Shown: in pieces, positions 1-10,016 of the stretch
Numbering within the stretch: position 1 is the first letter of the stretch
Layout of the letters: every line of letters begins with the position of its first letter
Origin: Panagrolaimus kolymaensis
Lineage: Eukaryota > Nematoda > Chromadorea > Rhabditida > Panagrolaimidae
Reading direction: 5' to 3'
Assembly (NCBI GenBank): GCA_028622995.1
Contig: JAJQJQ010000012.1
Coordinates: 4,774,001 to 4,838,000, forward strand
Length of the DNA stretch: 64,000 nucleotides
Position numbers and translations under genes: made by a program
Notes under the pieces: generated by a model
The model's database searches: none
The model's input: the letters and a program-made list of their open reading frames with translations, nothing else
Told to the model about the DNA's origin: nothing

Positions 1-404
1 CAAAACACATACAAGAAAACGCTTAAAAAATTAAAATAAAGTTAGCGGATTTAATTTTATCGCCTACTTCTTTGAAATCCTCGCATTCATCATTTATGTT
101 TACGGAAAGTTTTAATTAGGCTTCCTTGTTTTTTATCTCTCTATTTTTTTTTTAATCTAAAGTTTCAAAGTTTAATAACTTTATTTAAATATCAACTTAT
201 TCAGAAACAGTGTATATGCAAAAAGTCACAAGTTCAAAAACCCGTCACCATCTTGAACTCATATGTACTTCAAAAAATAAATAAATATTGGAAGGGTATT
301 TCCCGAAAGTTCAAAACAGAAATTTAAAAAATCCCAAAGGAAATTCACTAATTTTTTGGTGACAAAATAAATAATGGCGACCTCTCCCGTGTTTGTTAAC
401 CTAA
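1..404. other. Left flank of the MULE transposon, no gene seen
   Basis: AT-rich DNA with no convincing exon. The minus-strand open frame that begins here is produced by the repetitive end of the neighbouring transposon. Confidence 0.6.
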
Positions 405-406
405 CC

Positions 407-417
407 AAAAATTTGAG
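407..417 (+). repeat. Target-site duplication, left copy
   Basis: AAAAATTTGAG, repeated exactly at 4869-4879 just outside the right terminal repeat. CC precedes both copies, so the duplication could be 11-13 bp. The exact outermost base of the element is uncertain by a few bases. Confidence 0.75.
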
Positions 418-840
418 ACTGTAGCATAACGCCGAATGAGGAAACGCCGAATAAGGAAACGACGTTGGAAACGCCGAATGAGGAAACGCCGAATAAAGAA
501 ACCATAATGGAAACGCCGAATGAGGAAACCCTACCATTTTTGAAGGGATATAGTTATGAAACTATCAGAATAGGGTAATTTGTGATAGATTTATGCAATA
601 TTAAGGATTGCCTGATGCCCTGAGGGGAAAATTAACTTTTTTTTTAAATTTTTGCATTTGACTAAGTATTTATTAGAGATTAATTAAAATGGTTATAAAA
701 TAAATTTTAAAATAGTTTTTGACCATGAATATGCAAATTTCTGCATATTATCCTAATTTTTTACTGCTACCATTATTTGTTTATCGCCTGTTGATAATGG
801 GCTTGATGCTTTGCTTAATTTCTTTTACAACTTAATATTA
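418..840 (+). repeat. Left terminal inverted repeat of MULE
   Basis: The reverse complement matches 4498-4868 over nearly its whole length. The outer 100 bases carry about six short subrepeats of the type GAAACGCCGAATGAG, with shorter variants interspersed. Subterminal repeats like this are typical of transposase-binding ends. The left copy has about 55 extra bases near 682-739 that the right copy lacks, so one end has gained or lost DNA. Confidence 0.88.
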
Positions 841-1318
841 TACATATAATCTTTTGGTGATAATAACATTAAATACTGATGTTGGAAAACTTTCTGGAAA
901 TGAATAACTAAAAAAGCTTTGGCCTTATTCTTCAAACATATTTCAAAAAGAACCAAACAAAGAAGATGCTTTGAAGCACCTATGAGGACATCTCAATCAC
1001 ACTTAAGTACCACTTGACATATGTTAATGAAGCAAGCATTTTTTTACCTCCAATTTCTGAATCAATCAAAAACTTCATTCATTCATTCCATACTTTCAGC
1101 GATCAGTTGCTTCTCTTCATTTCTCTTGAAAATATTTTAAAATACGCGAATTATTATTTTATTGAGATTTTTTTCCAAATTATTATTTCATAGTTGATTC
1201 GAATATTTTTATTTGTATTCTTTATTCATAGGATTTATATTTTCTTCGAGACTATCAAATATTTAATAGCTTCCATTTACGAGTTCTATCTTTTACCTTT
1301 TATTTTATAGTTAGCAAT
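841..1318 (+). promoter_or_regulatory. Promoter and 5' leader region of the transposase gene
   Basis: AT-rich DNA between the left terminal repeat and the transposase ATG at 1319. No discrete promoter motif could be assigned. TATAG at 1306-1310 just upstream of the ATG could be a splice or trans-splice acceptor. Confidence 0.4.
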
Positions 1319-4300
1319 ATGTCTTCTCAAAAACATGTTACTGATAATGCTAAAGATGAAAGCTCCTTAGATGGAAATAAGCTTATTCAAAATTTTCTTA
1401 AAGCTGGTATGACCCATGCTGATGTAAAGAACTTGATACAAAACCAAAACGCCGCTGCATCTATTGCCAAAGCTGTCCAATCCCAGCCCGAAAAAGAAAT
1501 TCCAAAAAAAAGAATTACTATTCCTTGGGATGATTGTGAGGTTCAAGACGAAATTTATATTTATGACAATAGTCCAGATGATTACGAAGGTGGCCAAGCG
1601 GAACTTGGAAGAAAAATTGGTGTTATATTGAACCGAGAAGCGATCGGAAAAGGAACTGTTTGCAAATACTTACGCGGGCGATCAACTCGACCTCAACAAT
1701 CATATAGTAGGACGTAAGTGAAAAAACTTATTTATTTATTTTTTCATTCATTATTTTTATAGAACTGAATTTGAGTTGATTAAATCACAAAAATTGCATG
1801 AAAATATCATTATTATCAAATCCCCTGTATGTCGTTTGTTCAATCTTCACAAAAAAGTTGAAGAAATGTTATACTTTCGATGTGAAAAATGTAGGACTCT
1901 TAAAGAAAAGCATCCAAAATCTCAAAAAATAGTTGCAACCGCCATTTTGAATACTTCAACCAATGAACTTCGTTTCAAAGAACAACACCACGAACTTTGC
2001 GACGCCTATAATATTGATAAAGTAGCTGCAACCCAAATAGTCCGAGAAGTACGTGAAACTCTTCAGAATAATGACCATATTAATATTCAGCAAGCATATG
2101 AAATTGTAAGATATTTTTCTTTAATTAATTTGCATATATTTATTCTTAAATTTCAGGGAAAGAAAAAGGCAGAAGAAACCCCTGGAGATGCAATCGTCTT
2201 TTATCCTCCTTTGGTTCAACAACGATATGGCCATTATCGTGCATCAAATAAAGGAAAAAAAGAAGCTGCAATTGTTCAAACCAAAGCTTTGGGTTTCACA
2301 CGCAAATTAGGACAAAGATGTTGGGTCATCAATGAAAATGATGATGCAATGCTCGTAAGTTCCCGTCGATTATTAAGAACTCTTTCTGAAGCCACCATTA
2401 TTATGAGCGACGCAACCTTTGAATGTACTCCCACTGATTGGAAACAAGTATTGTGTGTGATGGCCCTTGTCATTCCCGATCCCAATAAACCTACTGAACG
2501 TGAATGGGTATGCGTAGCAATGGCTATAATGAAAAACAAAAATAAGAAGAATTATTTGAATATTTTTGGATGGTTAAAGAAAGCATTGGATGCTCATGGA
2601 TGGAAATTATCCGCTGAGAGATGGCATGTTGACTTTGAAAAAGCTGCCTGGTTAGCTATTGAACATCATTTTGGAAATATTGTTCATGGTTGTTTGTTCC
2701 ATAGTAGTCAAGCAATTATAAGAAAAGCAAACACTTTGCATCTTATGCAACTTTACCAAACCCATGAAACTGTTCGCCAATGGATTAGAAATTTAATGGC
2801 TTTGCTATTGCTTCCCTGTGATCATGCAATTATCGTATTTGATTTGAAACTTTCAACACCTCCAGGAAGACCCAAAAATGTTAAAAAGGAAGACTGGCCT
2901 GTAAAGGAAATGAAAGTAAGATTAATTTTAATTTGCAAAATCGATAAATTTACAATTTATTTTTAGCAAATGGTTGAGTATATGCGGAACACATGGTTGA
3001 ATGAAAATTCCAAAATTTCATTTTATGGAATGCGATATTTCCGAAACACGAACCCCGTCGAATCCTTCAATGCATTTTTGAAGAGATCTGAATATATTAG
3101 ACGTCACCCCGCATTGTCAACCTTTTTAACCTCTATCAAAAAACTTTTTTTGGATGCTAGCAACCGTGTGAAGCAGCTCACCTCCAACAAACCTACAAAG
3201 GAAGTAAAAGTAAAATATATAGAAATGGATGGTGACTTAGAAAAATATGAGAATCAATATCGTTTGGATGTAATTGATATCGAAGAAGATTTGGATGAAG
3301 AAGAAATTGCTACTAAAGGTCTTCAACATGTCACTCGAGTCAGCTATTTATTGCAAAAAGCAAAAAGGGTAAAATCATCTCTTAAAAAATGTGGAATTGA
3401 TTTGAATGGAACCGAAATGGGTGATGACAGTGATAATGGTGATGATGAAGAAAGTGGTGATGAAGAAAAAGAAAACGACGATTACCTCCAATTTTTCACC
3501 TCTGATAATGATGTAAATAATGAATCAGATTACATTGATGAACCCTCTAATTTCTCTAATACTTTGGCCCAAAAAATGGATGGATATGATACAGATGATG
3601 AAGTTTTAAATGACGATGATAAATTTGACTATGACTTTGGAGATTATCATACACCTCCAGCTTTCAGAGATGATTATGTTCCACCCCAAAAAGAAGAAGA
3701 AAAAATCACTTCATTCTCTCGTTCTCGATCACCCCAATCTTCTTTCAGCAGTTCTTATAAAAGAAAAGCTCCAATGGAAGAAAGCAATATCAAATCATCA
3801 AAATGTTTGAAGCCCTCAAATAGCCCTCAAAAAATTATTATTCAAAGAGAATCATTGCGAACGCAAAGTGCATTGGCCGGCTTTAGACCACCATCAGACG
3901 AATTCTTTGGTACTGCTTGTGATTATTTAAGAATCCCGATTACTGAAACAACAAATTCGCCTTTAAGAAATATGAAAAATTTTGAAAGTCTTACTTTACC
4001 CTTGACTGTTACCAATGTGCTTGGTGATGGAAATTGTGGATACAGAGCATTCTCATATTTACTTTTTGGAACTGATAAATACCATTGGATGTTGAGAAAA
4101 AGAATTACTGAATGGCGTAATTTCAAAGAAGGTAAAAAAGGCGATGCAAAAAGACAATTAGATTTGATAGAACAAATGGAAAAGGAAAATAAAGATGGTA
4201 AAGCCGTGAGTGAAGAATTATGGATGGGTGCTGAAGATATAAAAGCATTTGCTCAATTGTTCTTGGTTAATGTATTTTGTTATACAAAATATATCGATGC

Positions 4301-4433
4301 AGACACTCACAGATGGAATGTTTATAGCCCCGAAGAGAAAAAGAATTATCAACACAAACCTGGTTATCCAGATATTTGTTTATATTTCAAAGATAATCAT
4401 TATCAACCCGTTTTGAAGACAAATGAGCAATGA
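1319..4433 (+). CDS. MULE transposase with zinc finger and C-terminal OTU domain
   Basis: Exons 1319-1713, 1763-2105, 2157-2915 and 2967-4433 join in frame to give 987 residues. A FLYWCH/WRKY-GCM1-like zinc finger lies near residues 140-211 (CEKC at 172-175, HHELC at 207-211). The MULE DDE core follows: Asp331 in SDATFECTP, Asp405 in WHVDFEKA, the CxxH motif GCLFH (Cys425, His428), and a candidate Glu531 in TNPVESFN. Next is an acidic linker with a basic KRK cluster. The C-terminus carries an OTU cysteine-protease signature, DGNCGYRAF (Asp853, Cys856), with a candidate His977 in DNHYQP. No stop or frameshift is seen. The gene should cut and integrate its own element. What the OTU domain does (deubiquitination or autoprocessing) is unknown. 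An AATAAA lies near 4481. Confidence 0.87.
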
Positions 4434-4497
4434 TATGTTTTTCGTTTTTTGTATTGTTTGTTATTTATATATTGTTAGAAAAATAAAAAAAATTAAA

Positions 4498-4868
4498 ATA
4501 ATATAAAGCTGTAAAAGAAATAAAGTAAGCATCAAGCCCATTATCAACAGGCGATAAACAAATAATGGTAGCAGTAAAAAATTAGGATAATATACAGAAA
4601 TTTGCTGCAATAAATACTAAGTCAATTGCAAAAATTTGACAAAAAAATTAATTTTCCCCTCAGGGCATCAGGCAATCCTTAATATTGCATAAATCTATCA
4701 CAAATTACCCTATTCTGATAGTTTCATAACTATATCCCTTCAAAAATGGTAGGGTTTCCTCATTCGGCGTTTCCATTATGGTTTCCTTAATCGGCGTTTC
4801 TTCATTCGGCGTTTCCAACGTCGTTTCCTTATTCGGCGTTTCCTCATTCGGCGTTTCGCACTACTCCC
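4498..4868 (-). repeat. Right terminal inverted repeat of MULE
   Basis: Inverted copy of 418-840. It has the same ordered set of CGCCGAAT subrepeats, with a few base changes, and lacks the left end's roughly 55-base insertion. Confidence 0.88.
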
Positions 4869-4879
4869 AAAAATTTGAG
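4869..4879 (+). repeat. Target-site duplication, right copy
   Basis: Exact copy of 407-417 immediately beyond the right terminal repeat. Confidence 0.75.
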
Positions 4880-7117
4880 TTTTGTGTGATGACCAATTTT
4901 TATTTGGTGGGAGTTCAATGAAGCTTTCATATTTTTTTTGCAATAAAAATAAATTAGTTAATTATCATAATTGCACTTCTTAGAATATTTCAAAAAGAGT
5001 AAAGTAAAAACACGAAGAAATTTCGACTCAATCCGAAAAAAACTCCATTGTTTTTGTTCCCGAAAAAATTTACGTAAAAAAACATGATTGAACAAAAGTC
5101 AAACAAAAAAAAATCTTGTCTTTGACTTGAGGGGAAGCTTATTTAAGTTTCCTTGAAAAAAACAAAATGGCTAAATCTTTTTCGTTGACGCCAGAAAAAA
5201 AAATTAAAAACAAAATATGAATGAGTGTGAATCAAAAAAAAAATAGTGAGTGTTTACATAATAAGCATTTCAAAAAAAATTTAACTTCATGTTTGTTTTT
5301 TAAATTTCGGAGAGAAAGAAAAAGAACGGAAAAACACATGTTTTATGGCAGCTTTGAATAATAATAATTATTATAATAAATCAAAATAATATATGATGTT
5401 ATTATTATTAAAGCTTATGACCACCGCCACAATCCACCAATGCGAAAAGTAAAGTGGAAAAGGCTATTCTACTTTCTCTAAAGAAATTTCAAAAACCTTT
5501 TTTTCGAGCTTTTTTTCTTCCGTAAATAATAAATAAATTAGTTGTTCCTTAATTGAAAATGCTTGTATTATATAAGAATTAATTAAGAAAAAGGAAAAAA
5601 GATACTTGAAGTTTTCAAAGATCAAAAAAGGATAAAAAATTTGGAAAAATTTTTTTTCGAGAGAGATTACTTTATGAAGAAGGAGAGGAAGCTTTACATA
5701 AAAATTTCTTCAACGAAATAAGATTTATGAGAGTTTATTTATTTTTTTAATAGAGATTATGGAATCATAGTGTTTTTTTTTAAATTAGAGTGGAAAACAG
5801 AAAAAGGCAAGTTTTTATTGTTTCAATGTTATTTTTCTGTGTGAGGTTATTTAAAAGAGGATATATTTAAATTAATTTTACAATTTCTACTAAAATTAAA
5901 ATCGTTTATGTAGCCATTCAAAAGGTTAATCCAACAATGTGAGTTCTGCACATTTCGATTTCTTCCTCTTACATCACAATTCCATTTAAGTCAAAGATTT
6001 TCCAAGAATCACCAAAGCCAAATTTAAATTCAAATTCAGAGATCCACCATGAAGATATGTCTCATCAACAAAAAACTAAAACAAACATTCTAAAGTTATA
6101 AAACCCATAAAATTAAACAAAGAAAAAATGCCCTTAGAGATTTCAATTCAAACATTCCAATTTCAAAGAAAAAGAAAAAACGTAATTTAAAAAAAGAAAG
6201 CAAAAAACAAGCAAAGATATAATAAAAAAAAAAAAGTTGTTTTTTCCATCTTCCATATCTCTCAAAACTAATATGTATTTGCAAAAAAAAAAAAAAACAT
6301 TTGGTTTGGCTTAATTTTATAAAAGAAAATTTATCCCAAGTATTAAAGATATAAAAAAATATGTTTACCAAATATTAATAAATAATTTTTGCATAAAAAT
6401 TTATTTGGTGGTAGTTTGTTTCCTTGCTTTCAAGAAAATCTGTTAATTTTTTTAAGAATTATATTCAAAGGAGTGAAAATAAAATTGGTAATAATAGTTT
6501 AATTTATGGTCTTTTTCTTTTCCAAACGAAACAAACAAAAAATGAAAAGATATATTTACGCGTTTTTTTTAAGTAAAGAAAAACTTTTAAGTGTGAAACA
6601 TTCTATAAAAAAATTATCAATAAAATGTTTTGCAGCTGTTTTTTATTTTATTTTTATAGACTAACTAACTAATTTTAAAATTAAAGAAAATGAAAATTAC
6701 TCAGACATTTAAATATTTATAAAAAGTTTTTTGAGGAGCCACGAGATGAATGTTTTAGAAACATAGAAGGTAGTAGGTACGGTAGTTAATAAGAAAATTT
6801 CTTTAAATGTGAAAATAAACCAAAGTAGAAAATGTCACTTTTTTCTCTAAATTAAAGGATACATAACAAAAAAGTAAAATTCGAAAAAAAATCTACTAAG
6901 ATAAGTTGAAAAAAAAAATTATACGTGCCAAAACACATTTACAAAAGCAAGCCAAGGGCAAATAAACTTATCAAGTGCGATGACAAAGAAAAAGATAGGC
7001 TACAATAAGCATTACTTCTTATTAATTTATTTCCTCTCTCTTCCAATTTCTTTTAAATTTTTTACTTTAATAAACTCATTATCTTCCTTTTTCAGTTAGA
7101 AATGGAGTTAAAGTTAT
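4880..7117. other. AT-rich intergenic DNA, no gene seen
   Basis: Long A and T runs with only short chance open frames. No splice-flanked exon, RNA gene or repeat could be supported. With the next segments it forms a stretch of about 10 kb without a convincing protein gene. Confidence 0.55.
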
Positions 7118-7119
7118 TA

Positions 7120-7494
7120 CACTGAGAAAAATTTTTCGTGTCACACTTTTGGTGTGACAAGGAAAATAAATATATGGTGGTTGGTCCGATAAATTTTGTA
7201 AGGTTTAAATTTTTTTATTTTAGTTTCTCCACAATGTGTACTCAACAGTTTTATTATTTTGTGGTTGGAAAAAAAAAAGTATTCAAAATTCTGTTGTACA
7301 ACAACGGCACACCTGTGTGACAAAATTTTGACTACTTTTTTTTTTCCAACCACAAATTAATAAAACTGTTGAGTACACTTTGTGGAGAAACGAAAATAAG
7401 GAAAAATAAACCTTACAAAATTTATCGAGCCAACCACTGTATATTTATTTTCCCTGTGTGACCGAAAATGTCACACTTTTTATTTTTCTCAGTG
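7120..7494. mobile_element. Foldback MITE (Tc1/mariner-type TA target)
   Basis: A 375-bp near-palindrome. The left arm from CACTGAGAAAAA and the reverse complement of the right arm match over about 170-180 bases, leaving a small loop near 7303-7312. TA flanks both ends (7118-7119 and 7495-7496), as expected for a Tc1/mariner-superfamily target duplication. Each arm also holds a smaller hairpin formed by TGTCACAC/GTGTGACA. It has no coding capacity, so it would need a transposase supplied from elsewhere. The open frames across it on both strands are by-products of the palindrome. Confidence 0.85.
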
Positions 7495-7496
7495 TA

Positions 7497-9934
7497 CATG
7501 GAAACAATTAAAAGTGTCAACACACAAAAAAAGAAATATCAAGAACTTTGTTAAAAACCCACGGTTATTTTGTCTAAAAATACATACATATTTTGTAATC
7601 ACTGTTTTTTTTCTTCATTCGTTCAACTTTTTTAATGTTTTAAAAAACCACGCAAAAGCGTCAAACAAAGCTTCAAAATTATATGTTTTTAAAGAAACAA
7701 AAAAAAATGTCGTTGGACTTTTAAAACAAAACAAAAAAAGTTAGAAAATCAAAAAACACTCAAGTTCGTTATCCAATGCAGCAGACGATGTCGTTGCCTC
7801 GTTTGCTTTTTTACGAGGAAAAAGGAAGAAGATTGGCTTCATTTTTCATAATTTTTTAAATAAATTTAAATTTCATTGAATAAATAAATTCATGAATGAA
7901 AGTTTCAAAATTCTAATAAAAAAGAAAGATAAAAGTTTAAAAACAAAATAAAATTATTATTATTCCAAGAAGCAATCCAAAATCTTAAAAAATTGCAAAA
8001 GCTTGAAATTTTTAAAAGTTTAAAAAAATTTGGAAATAAAAAACTACCCTTTTGCTGCAATTAAATGTTTTTATTTAAATCTTTCTTTAAAAGTTTAATA
8101 TATTCTAATTAAAACGGAAGCGTTTGAGAACCGTTTCTTTAATTTATGGAATAATAAGAACTTTATCCTTGTCTTAGTGGTTTTCATCTTTGATCCTCTC
8201 TAAAGTTTGCTTCTTTTTTTTTGACGTCAACGAAAAGGATGACACAAAATAAATATATAATCACCTGAAATTAAATAACGCCGTTCTTTAAAAATAAATT
8301 TTGCATACATTCTTTTTTGAATTTTTGGGAGATAAAAAAATTAGAAAAGCAACGTAGAAAAAATAAGCAAAAGCACAAGAAAGCCATCTCCAAAAATAAT
8401 GTTTAATTTTATACAAAATCATGAGAAAAAAATGATGCTATAAAAAAAAGTTACCAAGAAAAAAAAACATGGATATTTCCAATGTGTAAAAATTATTTTT
8501 CCAATAAAAAATTCAACGTTATTGCTTCTAATTTCCTTGCCTTTCACATTTTTTCTTAAAAAAAATCAATCTTTGGTTCGTTAAAGACGTGATAGAAAAT
8601 AAAAAAAATGTGGTAGAATGGCACTAAAGTTAAATCTTATTTGTTAATTTTTTTCTTTGAGTTTAAAAGGTTAAGGTTTTAGCATTTTAACAATTCAGTA
8701 CAAATTAGGTTAAAGAAATAAATAAAAAACAGGTAAATATTATGGTGGAAAATTTTTTAAAAGGGCAGCAACAAGAAGCAAATATAAAATGATGGATATA
8801 AAATTTTTTTAGAAAAAAAATACTGTAATGATTTCAAATAAGGTAGAATGTGAGTTTGGTATTAAGGAAAAAAGTTTTGTTTTCGTTTAATTTAAAATAA
8901 GGTTCACAGATAACAAAACCTTTGTCACAGAGCTTAATTTTTTTTAGGAAATTAGAAATAAAAAACTTTGGCCCAAAATAGCTGGTTTTTCATTTACTCG
9001 AATATTTTGGAAAATACTCTTTTTTTCTTTCTTTTGCACTAAGAAACTAACACAAAAGAAACTTTGATTGAATATGCATAAAATTTAATAAAGAGCGCTT
9101 TTAAAAAATTCCATCCAAATCGTCAGCAAAAAAAATAGGCTTCAGCAGAAAATGCTTCAGAATGAGTGTGCGTTTTTTGAACTTAAAAAAAAGATTCCAA
9201 ATTTTATGTTGAAAAATATTTATGAAAGATATGAAAAAGTCAAAAAGTATTTTTTAGTAAAAAAGAAAGAAGAAAAAATGAAAACACAACTTTGTTGTCA
9301 TCGAACTATCAGGGTTTGGGTTATTTTTGATGGTAATGAAAGGCAGGCATCCTCATTTTATTTATTTTTTTGAGAGAAAGGAAGTAATTTTTTTCTTCTT
9401 CTTTTATGATTAGACTTTCTTTTAATTATTCAGGCTCTCTCATCCTAAGATATTTTTTTATTTAGATATGTATTATTTTTAAAAAATGACAATCTTGTGC
9501 AAATGACACCCGCAAAAAACCGAAACGGGAAAGGAAATAATTAGTAAAAAAAGATACGAATAAAAAATAATTTCTTTTGAATGTTTTTTAAAGAAATGTT
9601 AATAACATTGCATGTTTTAAATTTTGCGATATTATTATTTGTTATGTCTTCTTTCAATGAAAGTACGACATTCTTAATAGTTCATTGCTAGCTGATGTGG
9701 AGGAAAGGCTAAGCGTTTAAAAAAATGATACAAAGAAAAACGCATGATTTTAAACAGATTAAAGTTATGCTCATATAAATATAATTAACATAATCGTTGT
9801 ACTTATAAACCTTTTTTCTTTTTCTCTCGCAAAGGTTTTAAAGCTACAGAGATCGATGAAAGAGGAAAATAAGCAACCAAAGGTATGCCTTTTTTTCAAA
9901 AAAATGTTTTTATCTATCTCGACGGTTGATTTAA
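7497..9934. other. AT-rich intergenic DNA, no gene seen
   Basis: Low-complexity A/T-rich DNA. Short lysine/asparagine/phenylalanine-rich open frames (for example 7514-7744 and 9152-9373) look like chance frames rather than genes. Confidence 0.55.
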
Positions 9935-10016
9935 GGCGAGATGGCCGAGCGGTCTAAGGCGCTGGTTTAAGGCACCAGTCTCTTCGGAGGCGTGGGTTCG
10001 AATCCCACTCTCGTCA
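9935..10016 (+). tRNA. tRNA-Leu(AAG)
   Basis: An 82-nt class II tRNA. The acceptor stem GGCGAGA pairs with TCTCGTC, followed by discriminator A. The anticodon arm is CTGGT-TTAAGGC-ACCAG with anticodon AAG, the long variable arm is present, and the T arm has GGTTCGAATCC. Internal A and B boxes are intact. Confidence 0.96.

Larger units (their letters stand above)
418..4868 (+). mobile_element. Complete Mutator-like (MULE) DNA transposon with OTU-domain transposase
   Basis: About 4.45 kb. It is bounded by long terminal inverted repeats (left 418-840, right 4498-4868) and by a matching direct repeat, AAAAATTTGAG, at 407-417 and 4869-4879. That repeat extends to 13 bp if the preceding CC is counted. 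A direct repeat of about 9-11 bp is what MULE insertion generates. One intact, intron-containing transposase gene lies between the repeats. Near-identical ends, an open frame and an unmutated direct repeat suggest a fairly recent insertion. The element could be autonomous; I infer this and have not shown it. Confidence 0.88.

Noticed and set aside
259..537. 92-residue minus-strand open frame with repeated FPHSAFP units
   Set aside because: It is a translation of the tandem subrepeats in the transposon end.
6760..6790. let-7-like string GGTAGTAGGT
   Set aside because: The seed TGAGGTAG is not intact and I found no hairpin arm nearby that would make a precursor.
7138..7353. Overlapping open frames on both strands that encode similar peptides
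   Set aside because: The similarity arises because the MITE is palindromic. No splice sites or coding bias are seen.
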